Below, piece after piece: positions 15,460 through 23,420 of a stretch of 63,474 nucleotides of DNA. Source of the stretch: CAIUPE01 sp037131735 (lineage in GTDB: Bacteria > Pseudomonadota > Alphaproteobacteria > Rhizobiales > Beijerinckiaceae); contig JBAXQM010000014.1 in assembly GCA_037131735.1 (NCBI GenBank), positions 1 through 63,474 on the forward strand, in the 5' to 3' direction. The notes beneath the pieces were generated by a model. It was not told the origin of the DNA, did not search any database, and saw only the letters and a program-made list of their open reading frames with translations. The translations under genes were made by a program, and so were the position numbers. Numbering within the stretch: the first letter of the stretch is position 1; every line of letters starts with the position of its first letter.

Positions 15460-16754
15460 GATGCCTGTCGCTGAGCATGATCAAAAGGCGTGATGAATTC
15501 GGGCTCCGGAATGGGAATAAGAAAACGTGCGCCCCATTCTGAAGTAAAAGACAATTCGGATATGATTTCGTTCTTTATATTCCACGGCAAGATCAGGATC
15601 GTGTCGGGTTTGAGAACAGAAATCAGCGACGGATCTAAGATCGGAAGGCCGGATCCGGGAAGATAACGGCCTCGTTTTGAGGGCGCTTTATCGACAGTGA
15701 ACGAAATTAGAGAGGCATCAATGCCGGCCGTATTGAGCAGCGTATTTCCTTTTGCCGGTGCACCATAGGCGGCAACAAGTGCGCCCCGCGCCTTCTCAGC
15801 GTTTAATATGTCTTTAATCGCCACGCATGTTTTTCTAATTTTCTCTGAAAAGTCGCGATAAGGTGAATCGGTATCAAGCTGCGCTATTTCTTCCCGCGCG
15901 CGAAGCAGTGAAACGCGCTCATCGGGCGCTGCTGCAGAGTCCTCATGAACCACTGAGAGCCGCAAAGACCCGCCATGAACGGCGATGGTTTTAACATCAA
16001 TTACTCTAAGCCCCGCGCGGTGAAAGAGGGGCTCAAGCGCGAGAACCGAGAGATAGGAATAATGCTCGTGATAGATCGTATCGAATTGCAGTCCCTCTAA
16101 AAGAGAAAGGAGATGCGGAAATTCGAACGATGCTAACCCCTCCGGCTTCAGTAGTGCTTTAACGCCCACGAGAAAGTTAAAGAGATCAGGCACATGCGCG
16201 AGAACATTATTGGCGATGATAACATCGGCTTGACCGATCTCGGTCACAAGACGACGTGCTTCAACGGCTCCAAAGAAACATTCTATGGTGGGAATGCTGT
16301 GACGCTCCCGTGCAATTTTGGCAACGGATGCGGAAGGCTCGATTCCCGTTACGGGAATGCCGCGCCTTTTAAAAAACTGAAGAAGATAGCCATCATTGCT
16401 CGCGAGTTCGACCACGTGATGGCGGTGGTCAAGGTCACGTTCTTGAATCAGCTCTTCAACATGGTTGCGAGCATGTTCAACAAAACTCGACGAGATCGAG
16501 GACTGATACACATAATCTTCGCGGAAAATACGATCTGAGGGTAGATCATCCGCAATCTGTACAAGGCGACAGGTGCGACAACAGGCAACGCGCAAAGGGT
16601 AGCGGGGTTCGCTACCAATTTTTGTTTTGTTATCGATTAAATCATTCGCGATGGGCTGCGCCCCTAAATCAGCGAATATGAAATCTAATTCTTTTTGACA
16701 GGCGCGGCATTGTTTCGGCGCATTGCTTATTGAATAGCTGCTCGAGGATGTCAT
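15456..16754 (-). CDS. Sugar C-methyltransferase (NovU/TylC3-like)
   Basis: A 432-residue SAM-dependent methyltransferase. The N-terminal zinc-binding part has Cys16, Cys19, Cys59 and Cys62 (CRAC...CCRTC). The Rossmann SAM motif HVVELASNDGYLLQFF lies at about 113-128. The C-terminal domain contains AAYGAPAKGNTLLN, typical of deoxysugar C-methyltransferases. These enzymes methylate C3 or C5 of a 4-keto-6-deoxy nucleotide sugar to make branched sugars. With rfbF and rfbG upstream, the acceptor is probably CDP-4-keto-6-deoxyglucose or its epimer. The start overlaps the end of rfbF by 4 bases. Confidence 0.85.
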   Translation of the reverse strand: MTSSSSYSISNAPKQCRACQKELDFIFADLGAQPIANDLIDNKTKIGSEPRYPLRVACCRTCRLVQIADDLPSDRIFREDYVYQSSISSSFVEHARNHVEELIQERDLDHRHHVVELASNDGYLLQFFKRRGIPVTGIEPSASVAKIARERHSIPTIECFFGAVEARRLVTEIGQADVIIANNVLAHVPDLFNFLVGVKALLKPEGLASFEFPHLLSLLEGLQFDTIYHEHYSYLSVLALEPLFHRAGLRVIDVKTIAVHGGSLRLSVVHEDSAAAPDERVSLLRAREEIAQLDTDSPYRDFSEKIRKTCVAIKDILNAEKARGALVAAYGAPAKGNTLLNTAGIDASLISFTVDKAPSKRGRYLPGSGLPILDPSLISVLKPDTILILPWNIKNEIISELSFTSEWGARFLIPIPEPEFITPFDHAQRQAS

Positions 16755-17542
16755 GCGTCATCCTCATTCCAGAACTTCCACGGCGCTTTGCCGGTATGCC
16801 ATAAATCATCAAGATAAAGACGATCCCGCATCGTATCCATGGGATGCCAAAATCCATTATGGCGGTAGGCGTTGAGATTGCTTGATTTCGCGAGTGTTTC
16901 GAGCGGCTCGCGTTCCCAAACCGTCTCATCCCCTTTGATCAGATCAAGCACTGCGGGGCTCAACACAAAGAAGCCGCCATTGATAAAACTATGATCACCT
17001 TCGGGCTTTTCCTGAAATTGGGAAACCAAGTTTCGATCATCAAGTGTTAGCGCGCCAAAGCGGCCGGGCGGTGTGACGGCTGTCACGGTTGCCAATTTGC
17101 CGCTAGCACGATGGCTTGAAGCCAGATGTTCAAGATCAATATCGGCTACACCATCGCCATAAGTCATATAAAAGTGGCTGTTGGTGAGATGGGGACGAAT
17201 GCGCTTTAACCGTCCGCCGGTCATCGTGTTTTCGCCCGTGTCAATGAGCGTAACGCGCCAGTTCTCGGCACGATTTTTGTGATAGCGGATGTCACCGGAC
17301 GAGAAGTCGAATGTGACATCTGAGCGATGAAGACGGTAATTGGCAAAAAATTCTTTGATCAAATAGCCCTTGTAACCAAGGCAGATAATGAAATCCTGCA
17401 CGCCTTGGGCATAGAAGAGCTTCATGATGTGCCAGAGGATCGGCGCGCCACCAATTTCGACGAGCGGCTTGGGCCGCAGCGTCGTTTCCTCCGCGAGCCT
17501 TGTGCCGCGCCCCCCGGCTAATATGACCGCCTGCCGGATCAT
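16751..17542 (-). CDS. rfbF: Glucose-1-phosphate cytidylyltransferase
   Basis: Makes CDP-glucose from CTP and glucose-1-phosphate, the entry step of CDP-deoxyhexose synthesis. The protein has 263 residues, the usual length. The nucleotidyltransferase signature LAGGRGTRLAEET lies near the N-terminus, followed by PKPLVEIGGAPILWHIM. The family-specific MTYGDGVADID and GFWHPMDTMRDRLYLDDLW segments distinguish it from dTDP- and UDP-glucose pyrophosphorylases. It lies 142 bases downstream of rfbG and overlaps the methyltransferase gene. The gap before it is AT-rich and might contain a second promoter. Confidence 0.93.
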   Translation of the reverse strand: MIRQAVILAGGRGTRLAEETTLRPKPLVEIGGAPILWHIMKLFYAQGVQDFIICLGYKGYLIKEFFANYRLHRSDVTFDFSSGDIRYHKNRAENWRVTLIDTGENTMTGGRLKRIRPHLTNSHFYMTYGDGVADIDLEHLASSHRASGKLATVTAVTPPGRFGALTLDDRNLVSQFQEKPEGDHSFINGGFFVLSPAVLDLIKGDETVWEREPLETLAKSSNLNAYRHNGFWHPMDTMRDRLYLDDLWHTGKAPWKFWNEDDA

Positions 17543-17684
17543 CCCTACCTCGTCATTTCCGAATAATCTTACCTAACGGAATATAGAGGAATTTAATAGG
17601 CGAGAGGAATGAGTAAAGTCTGAATGACCGTGGTCAAAACTGTGTTTTGTATTTGGCTCGTATTTGAGAGATTTTTTAAATCAC

Positions 17685-18743
17685 TCATCGGCCATCATAG
17701 GTCTCGATTTGTCTGCGGGTGAGGGCTGCGAGGTCGTCAGGGTTATCAATGGCGGCTTGATACCATTCAACAGTCCATTTGAGCGCTTCGTCGAGGGAAA
17801 GACGGGGCGTCCAGCCGAGTTCTGAGCACGCTTTGCTTGAGTTAAGGGCGAGAGTCATCGTCTCAGGCGGGCCGGTTTCGATGTCCAGCGGCACTCGCTG
17901 CCATGTCGCCTCAAGTTTCCTGATGAGGTCGATCACTTTTACTGATTCCTCAGCGTCAGGACCGAAATTCCAATTCTCGCCTGTTGAAATGGCGTCCTCG
18001 TCAAGCACGCGTTCGAGGAGAAGGCGATAGGCATCACAGAGATCAAGCACATGTTGCCATGGTCTCTGGGCATCAGGTTTGCGAAGCTTCAAGGGCGTTC
18101 CGTTTTGTACGGCACGGTAGAAATCAGGGATGATCCGATGCGGGGCAAAATCGCCACCACCGAAGATATTGCCGCCTCGCGCCACCTCGATCCGCATTGG
18201 GCGGTTCCAGGCTGAAAGACTATGCCGATATCCGTCGATTACCAGTTCCGCAGCGGCTTTTGAGGCGGAATAGGGGTCTTTGCCTCCCAAACGTGCCCCT
18301 TCTGTAAAGGGCAGGGCCTTGGGATCGGGCGCATAGACTTTATCCGTTGTAATGGCCACGACGCCTCGAACTGACGGCGCGAGGCGGGCGGCTTCCAAAA
18401 TATGAGCGGTACCTTGCGTGTTGGTCATGAAGGTGCGCAGCGGCTGCGCATAACCTGTCAAAACAAGCGGCTGGGCCGCGAGATGCAAAATAGCATCAGG
18501 CGCGACGCGATTGATGGTATCACTTAGCAGCGAAAAATCAGCGAGGTCGCCAAGCGTATGGCTTTTGAACGCCGACCAAATATCTGCAAGATCGAAAAGG
18601 GCAGGTTTGGTCTCGGGTGCCAAAGCAAAGCCATGGATTTCCGCCCCGAGAGCCGCCAATTTCAGAGACATCCAGCTTCCGGTAAAGCCGGTATGGCCGG
18701 TAATCAGGATCCGCGCGCCTTTAAGGCGCGATGAATTGGACAT
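17685..18743 (-). CDS. rfbG: CDP-glucose 4,6-dehydratase
   Basis: Converts CDP-glucose to CDP-4-keto-6-deoxyglucose. The 352-residue extended SDR has NAD-binding TGHTGFTG (15-22), TTDK (132-135) and catalytic Tyr158/Lys162 in DPYSASK. The GxTGFTGSW pattern and RPWQHVLDLCDAYRLL are characteristic of RfbG. No RfbH (the 3-dehydrase needed for 3,6-dideoxyhexoses) is present in the window, so the product is more likely a branched 6-deoxyhexose made with the downstream methyltransferase. It is the first gene of the sugar group; 84 bases separate it from the SDR gene upstream on the same strand. Confidence 0.93.
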   Translation of the reverse strand: MSNSSRLKGARILITGHTGFTGSWMSLKLAALGAEIHGFALAPETKPALFDLADIWSAFKSHTLGDLADFSLLSDTINRVAPDAILHLAAQPLVLTGYAQPLRTFMTNTQGTAHILEAARLAPSVRGVVAITTDKVYAPDPKALPFTEGARLGGKDPYSASKAAAELVIDGYRHSLSAWNRPMRIEVARGGNIFGGGDFAPHRIIPDFYRAVQNGTPLKLRKPDAQRPWQHVLDLCDAYRLLLERVLDEDAISTGENWNFGPDAEESVKVIDLIRKLEATWQRVPLDIETGPPETMTLALNSSKACSELGWTPRLSLDEALKWTVEWYQAAIDNPDDLAALTRRQIETYDGR

Positions 18744-18827
18744 GAGGAACTCCGGACGGCGAAAAAAATGCTGCAGTCCAGGTTCCCTTACGTCAATAAA
18801 GCGAAAAAGCCGTTAATAAAATTCGGA

Positions 18828-19574
18828 TCAATAGGTCGCCCGACCGCCGGAAAGGTCAAATACGGCACCTGTCGTGAAGGAGTTTTCCTTCGAGGCGAGC
18901 CAGGAGATCATATTGGCCGCTTCATCCACCATGAGAAAGCGACCGCGCGGGATACGGGAGAGCATATAATCGATATGTTCTTGTTTCATCTGGTCGAAAA
19001 TAGCGGTTTTAGCGGCCGCGGGTGTTACGCAATTCACCGCGATGTCCTGTCCGGCCAATTCCTTGCCGAGCGATTTCGTGAGAGCGATCACGCCCGCTTT
19101 GGATGCTGAATAGGCCGACGCATTGGGGTTGCCTTCTTTACCCGCAATCGAGGCGATGTTGACGATGCGACCATAGCCTTGCGCTTTCATAGCCGGCACA
19201 ACGGATTTGCAGCAATAAAAGACGCCGTTGAGGTTGATATTGATGATGTCGTGCCATGCGTCGAGGGGGTAATCGGCCAGTGGCATATTCGGACCAGCGA
19301 TCCCGGCATTGTTAACGAGCACATCGATACGACCAAAGGCTTTCAAAGTGGCGTCAGCGGCAGCCTGGACGGAGGCTGCATCGGACTGCTCGACTTTAAC
19401 GACAATCGAACCGGGAAGGCGGGCGGATGATTCGCGCGCTAAGGCCTCATCGCGATCCCAAAGAGCGACGCGTGCGCCCGATCTAGTGAACCGCTCGGCA
19501 ACCGCATAGCCGATCCCCTGTGCGCCCCCGGTAACAACGGCGAATTGTCCGGCAAGGTCGATTGAATTGGCCAT
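18828..19574 (-). CDS. Classical short-chain dehydrogenase/reductase (FabG-like)
   Basis: A 248-residue NAD(P)-dependent oxidoreductase. Cofactor motif TGGAQGIG is at 15-22, NNAG at 88-91, and the catalytic Ser142, Tyr155 and Lys159 are in place (NIASIAGKEGNPNASAYSASK). The family includes 3-oxoacyl-ACP reductases and many sugar-alcohol or deoxy-sugar-acid dehydrogenases; residues around GKEGNPN resemble the latter, so a sugar substrate is possible. It may be transcribed ahead of rfbG, but its codon use looks like the core genome rather than the AT-richer part of the cluster. Exact substrate unknown. Confidence 0.8.
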   Translation of the reverse strand: MANSIDLAGQFAVVTGGAQGIGYAVAERFTRSGARVALWDRDEALARESSARLPGSIVVKVEQSDAASVQAAADATLKAFGRIDVLVNNAGIAGPNMPLADYPLDAWHDIININLNGVFYCCKSVVPAMKAQGYGRIVNIASIAGKEGNPNASAYSASKAGVIALTKSLGKELAGQDIAVNCVTPAAAKTAIFDQMKQEHIDYMLSRIPRGRFLMVDEAANMISWLASKENSFTTGAVFDLSGGRATY

Positions 19575-19918
19575 GAGTGCCCCCTTTTTACATGAACTTC
19601 GGGGCGGATATGGCCTGAAAACCCTAAAACTACAAGCGCGGGATGGGTGAACAAGAGGGCGAAGCCTTCGACCTTGCGGCGGTATCGGGACAGATCAATA
19701 AAATCTGAACCTTTTGATACCAGAAGTAGAGATTATGGGGCCTCGTGTCACCTTGCGCGATGCACAAGGCTGGGCTATCCGTTGCACCGCAAAAAGGCGA
19801 TGTTCGAAACGAATCTCGTCGAAAAAGGGTCGGCGGTCCGTAAGGGCGGTCGGCTACCGGGTCGGTCTAGGGCTCTTAAAACGGCCTCGAAAACTGGTCC
19901 GCTAAGGAGAGCTACCTG
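19575..19918. promoter_or_regulatory. Intergenic region with probable nuo promoter
   Basis: A 344-base gap between the divergent SDR gene and nuoA with no convincing ORF. The best plus-strand promoter candidate is TTGCGC (19753-19758), 17 bases, TATCCG (19776-19781). It overlaps a small hairpin (CCTTG 19751-19755 with CAAGG 19765-19769). An AAGGAGA ribosome-binding site (19904-19910) serves nuoA. Confidence 0.4.
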
Positions 19919-20296
19919 ATGGGACAATCCCTCGACCATCTTCTTGTCGATTACCTTCCGCTTGTCGTGTTTATCGGCTTGAGCCTTGTGATTGGTTTAG
20001 GCTTGTTGGTCGCGCCTTTTATCGTCGCCTATCAAAATCCCGATCCTGAAAAATTATCGGCTTATGAGTGCGGCTTTGAAGCTTTTGACGATGCCCGCAT
20101 GAAGTTTGATGTGCGGTTTTATCTCGTTTCGATCCTTTTCATTATTTTCGATTTGGAAGTCGCCTTTCTTTTTCCTTGGGCTGTGGCCTTCAAAGAAGTT
20201 GGGCTGTTCGGTTTTTGGTCGATGATGATCTTCTTAGGTGTTCTTACCATCGGCTTTATCTATGAATGGAAGAAGGGTGCGCTCGAATGGGATTGA
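19919..20296 (+). CDS. nuoA: NADH-quinone oxidoreductase subunit A
   Basis: Small membrane subunit of complex I, 125 residues with three transmembrane helices. The conserved loop YECGFEAFDDARMKFDVRFYL after the first helix contains the cysteine that is exposed at the quinone cavity in this family. The C-terminus ends YEWKKGALEW. First gene of the complete nuoA-N operon; an AAGGAGA ribosome-binding site lies 8 bases before the ATG. The nuoB start overlaps its end. Confidence 0.97.
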   Translation: MGQSLDHLLVDYLPLVVFIGLSLVIGLGLLVAPFIVAYQNPDPEKLSAYECGFEAFDDARMKFDVRFYLVSILFIIFDLEVAFLFPWAVAFKEVGLFGFWSMMIFLGVLTIGFIYEWKKGALEWD

Positions 20297-20856
20297 TGCC
20301 TGACATTGCGCCCGCGCCGCGCGGTATTATCGATCCGTCGACCGGCAAGCCGATCGGCGCGAATGATAAGTTTTTTTCCGAAGTGAATGCTGAGCTCGGC
20401 GACAAGGGTTTTCTTGTCACGTCAACGGATGAACTCATTCAATGGGCACGCACGGGCTCGCTGATGTGGATGACCTTTGGTCTTGCCTGCTGCGCCGTTG
20501 AGATGATGCAGCTATCGATGCCGCGTTACGATGTTGAACGCTTTGGTTTCGCGCCGCGCGCTTCGCCACGCCAGTCCGACGTGATGATCGTCGCCGGCAC
20601 TCTTACAAACAAAATGGCCCCTGCGCTCCGCAAGGTCTACGACCAAATGCCTGAGCCTCGTTACGTGATCTCCATGGGCTCATGCGCCAATGGGGGCGGC
20701 TATTATCATTATTCCTATTCAGTCGTGCGCGGCTGTGACCGTGTGGTTCCGGTAGACATCTATGTCCCGGGCTGCCCGCCAACAGCGGAAGCCCTTCTGT
20801 ATGGTGTTCTTCTTTTGCAAAAGAAGATCCGCCGTACGGGCACTATTGAACGCTGA
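20287..20856 (+). CDS. nuoB: NADH-quinone oxidoreductase subunit B
   Basis: Peripheral-arm subunit that carries the terminal iron-sulfur cluster N2 next to the quinone site. With ATG 20287 it has 189 residues. Cluster ligands are the tandem Cys68-Cys69 (FGLACCAVEMM), Cys133 (SMGSCANGG) and Cys163 (VPGCPPTAEAL). The start at 20287 (MGLMP...) is preferred because GAAGGG lies about 9 bases upstream and rhizobial NuoB proteins commonly begin MGL; 20296, overlapping the nuoA stop as TGATG, is the alternative. An in-frame ATG at 20266 lies deeper inside nuoA and is unlikely. Confidence 0.96.
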   Translation: MGLMPDIAPAPRGIIDPSTGKPIGANDKFFSEVNAELGDKGFLVTSTDELIQWARTGSLMWMTFGLACCAVEMMQLSMPRYDVERFGFAPRASPRQSDVMIVAGTLTNKMAPALRKVYDQMPEPRYVISMGSCANGGGYYHYSYSVVRGCDRVVPVDIYVPGCPPTAEALLYGVLLLQKKIRRTGTIER

Positions 20857-20882
20857 GTTCTGAGAAGAAAAGACGAGATCTG

Positions 20883-21494
20883 ATGCAACAGGATGGTGAC
20901 ACACTCAAAGCTCTCGGCGATGCCATCAAGGCAACGCTTGGTAGCGCCGTGCATGCGGTTGACGTCGCTTATGGCGAATTGAATATTCGCGCCGAGGCCT
21001 CCGAGACTGTTCGTGTGCTCACAACCTTGCGCGATGACGCGCGGTTTCTGTTCAAGAACTTCACCGATCTAACGGCTGCTGATTATCCTGCACGCGAAAA
21101 GCGTTTCGATATTGTGTGGCATCTTCTGTCGCCAAAGCACAATACGCGCGTGCGTGTGACGTTCGAAGCGGATGAGACAAATGCCGTTCCCTCAGCTATT
21201 TCCGTTTTTCCGGCGGCAAATTGGTATGAGCGCGAAGTCTACGACATGTATGGCGTGATCTTCGATGATCATCCGGATTTACGCCGCATGCTAACGGATT
21301 ATGGTTTTCAGGGTCATCCGTTGCGCAAGGATTTCCCGACATCCGGTTATGTCGAAGTCCGTTACGATGATGAGCAGAAGCGGGTGGTCTATGAGCCCGT
21401 AAAGCTCGTCCAGGAATTCCGCAATTTTGATTTCCTCTCGCCATGGGAAGGCACGGACTATGTGTTGCCTGGTGATGAAAAGGCGAAGTCATGA
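20883..21494 (+). CDS. nuoC: NADH-quinone oxidoreductase subunit C
   Basis: The 30-kDa hydrophilic subunit of the complex I connecting module, 203 residues. The signature EREVYDMYGVIFDDHPDLRR lies at about 116-135, followed by DYGFQGHPLRKDFPTSGY. It is a separate gene, not fused to nuoD as in E. coli. Its stop overlaps the nuoD start by 4 bases (ATGA), indicating translational coupling. Confidence 0.97.
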   Translation: MQQDGDTLKALGDAIKATLGSAVHAVDVAYGELNIRAEASETVRVLTTLRDDARFLFKNFTDLTAADYPAREKRFDIVWHLLSPKHNTRVRVTFEADETNAVPSAISVFPAANWYEREVYDMYGVIFDDHPDLRRMLTDYGFQGHPLRKDFPTSGYVEVRYDDEQKRVVYEPVKLVQEFRNFDFLSPWEGTDYVLPGDEKAKS

Positions 21495-22681
21495 ACGAGC
21501 ATCAACTCAGAAATTTCACGCTCAATTTCGGCCCGCAGCATCCTGCAGCCCACGGCGTCTTGCGCCTCGTGTTGGAACTTGATGGCGAAGTCGTTGAACG
21601 CGTCGATCCACATATCGGGCTTCTGCATCGTGGCACCGAGAAACTGATCGAGACCAAAACCTATTTGCAGGCTGTGCCCTATTTCGATCGCCTCGATTAT
21701 TGCGCGCCGATGAACCAAGAACATGCTTACGCATTGGCGGTTGAGAAGCTTTTGGGCATTACCGTGCCGCGTCGTGGTCAATTGATCCGTGTTTTGTATT
21801 CGGAAATCGGCCGTCTTCTCTCGCATATGTTGAATGTCACGACGCAGGCGATGGATGTTGGTGCGTTGACGCCGCCACTCTGGGGTTTTGAAGAGCGCGA
21901 AAAACTCATGATGTTTTATGAGCGCGCGTCAGGCTCGCGTATGCACGCGGCTTATGTGCGTCCGGGTGGTGTGCATCAGGATCTGCCCGATGATCTCGTT
22001 TATGATATTGAAGCGTTCTGTGATCCGTTTTTGAAAATCTGTGACGATCTCGAAAGTCTTTTGACCGACAACCGTATCTTCAAACAGCGCAATGTCGATA
22101 TTGGTGTTGTGTCGCTTGATGATGCGTGGGCATTGGGGTTCTCGGGCGTAATGGTGCGTGGCTCGGGCGCAGCATGGGATTTGCGCAAGTCGCAACCTTA
22201 TGAATGCTACGCTGAAATGGATTTCGACATTCCGATTGGCAAGAATGGTGATTGCTATGATCGCTATTGCATTCGTATGGAAGAGATGCGCCAGTCGATC
22301 AAGATTATGAAGCAATGTATTCGCGAATTGCGCAAACCTGAAGGCAAAGGCGCGATCGCTTCAACGGATGGCAAAATCGTTCCGCCGAAGCGTGCTGAAA
22401 TGAAACGCTCGATGGAAGCGCTCATTCATCACTTCAAACTTTATACCGAAGGCTTCAGGGTGCCGGCCGGCGAAGTCTATGCAGCCGTCGAAGCGCCTAA
22501 GGGTGAATTTGGCGTCTATCTCGTCGCGGATGGAACGAACAAGCCTTATCGCTGCCGCATTAAGGCTCCCGGCTTTGCTCATTTGCAGTCGATGGATTTC
22601 CTCTGCCGTGGCCACATGTTGGCTGATGTCTCCGCCATTCTCGGTTCGCTCGATATTGTGTTCGGTGAGGTGGATCGGTGA
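21491..22681 (+). CDS. nuoD: NADH-quinone oxidoreductase subunit D
   Basis: The 49-kDa subunit, related to hydrogenase large subunits, forming the quinone-binding pocket with NuoB. 396 residues. The N-terminal GPQHPAAHGVLRLVLELDGE contains the HPAAHG loop at the quinone site; VDPHIGLLHRGTEKLIE and the conserved C-terminal segment around SMDFLCRGHMLADVSAILGSLD, ending GEVDR, are canonical. Overlaps nuoC by 4 bases. Confidence 0.97.
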   Translation: MNEHQLRNFTLNFGPQHPAAHGVLRLVLELDGEVVERVDPHIGLLHRGTEKLIETKTYLQAVPYFDRLDYCAPMNQEHAYALAVEKLLGITVPRRGQLIRVLYSEIGRLLSHMLNVTTQAMDVGALTPPLWGFEEREKLMMFYERASGSRMHAAYVRPGGVHQDLPDDLVYDIEAFCDPFLKICDDLESLLTDNRIFKQRNVDIGVVSLDDAWALGFSGVMVRGSGAAWDLRKSQPYECYAEMDFDIPIGKNGDCYDRYCIRMEEMRQSIKIMKQCIRELRKPEGKGAIASTDGKIVPPKRAEMKRSMEALIHHFKLYTEGFRVPAGEVYAAVEAPKGEFGVYLVADGTNKPYRCRIKAPGFAHLQSMDFLCRGHMLADVSAILGSLDIVFGEVDR

Positions 22682-22712
22682 TGCGTCTTTCTTTAATTCA
22701 AGGTGAGTGCCA

Positions 22713-23417
22713 ATGAGTGTCCGTCGCCTCGCACCCGACGCCATCCAACCCGCGTCGTTTTCGTTCACGTCAGAAAATGCGGCGTGGGCACAAACCATAA
22801 TTGCGAAATACCCAGAAGCGCGCAAAGCCTCAGCCGTTATTCCGCTGTTGTGGCGTGCGCAGGAACAGCATGACTATTGGCTGCCCAAGGCAGCGATGGA
22901 ATATATCGCCGATATGTTGGGAATGGCGAAAATCCGCGTGCTTGAAGTGGCGACATTCTACTCGATGTTCAATCTCGCGCCCGTCGGTCATCATTTCGTG
23001 CAAGTGTGCGGCACAACTCCATGCCGCCTGAATGGCGCGGAAAAAATCATCAAGGCCTGCAAAGACCGGTTTGGCGAAGAGCGTCATGTGTCTGCGGACG
23101 GCAAATTTTCATGGCTCGAAGTCGAGTGCCTTGGCGCGTGCTGCAATGCGCCGATGGTACAGATCAATAATGATTATTATGAAGACCTCACGGTCGAGAG
23201 CTTCAACACGCTTCTTGATGATCTCGCTGCCGGTCGCTCTGTGAAGAAGGGCCCGCAGATAGAGCGTCGCAATTCGGAGCCTCTCGGTGGTCCGAAAACA
23301 TTGCGAGACCCGTCGTTATATGATGGCTCGGTTGTAGGGTCATGGAAAGCTCGTTTCGATGCTGAAGAAGCTAAACGGGCCGATGCTGCGAAAGCAGCAG
23401 AAACCGCGAAAGGATAA
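22713..23417 (+). CDS. nuoE: NADH-quinone oxidoreductase subunit E
   Basis: The 24-kDa subunit of the NADH-dehydrogenase module with a thioredoxin-like [2Fe-2S] domain. From ATG 22713 it has 234 residues. Cluster ligands are Cys99, Cys104, Cys139 and Cys143 (QVCGTTPC ... VECLGACC). The C-terminal tail (after about 185) is variable and ends in a charged alanine-rich helix, as usual in alphaproteobacteria. A GTG at 22707 is also in frame but falls within the AAGGTGAG ribosome-binding site, so the ATG is chosen. Confidence 0.96.
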   Translation: MSVRRLAPDAIQPASFSFTSENAAWAQTIIAKYPEARKASAVIPLLWRAQEQHDYWLPKAAMEYIADMLGMAKIRVLEVATFYSMFNLAPVGHHFVQVCGTTPCRLNGAEKIIKACKDRFGEERHVSADGKFSWLEVECLGACCNAPMVQINNDYYEDLTVESFNTLLDDLAAGRSVKKGPQIERRNSEPLGGPKTLRDPSLYDGSVVGSWKARFDAEEAKRADAAKAAETAKG

Positions 23418-23420
23418 ATT

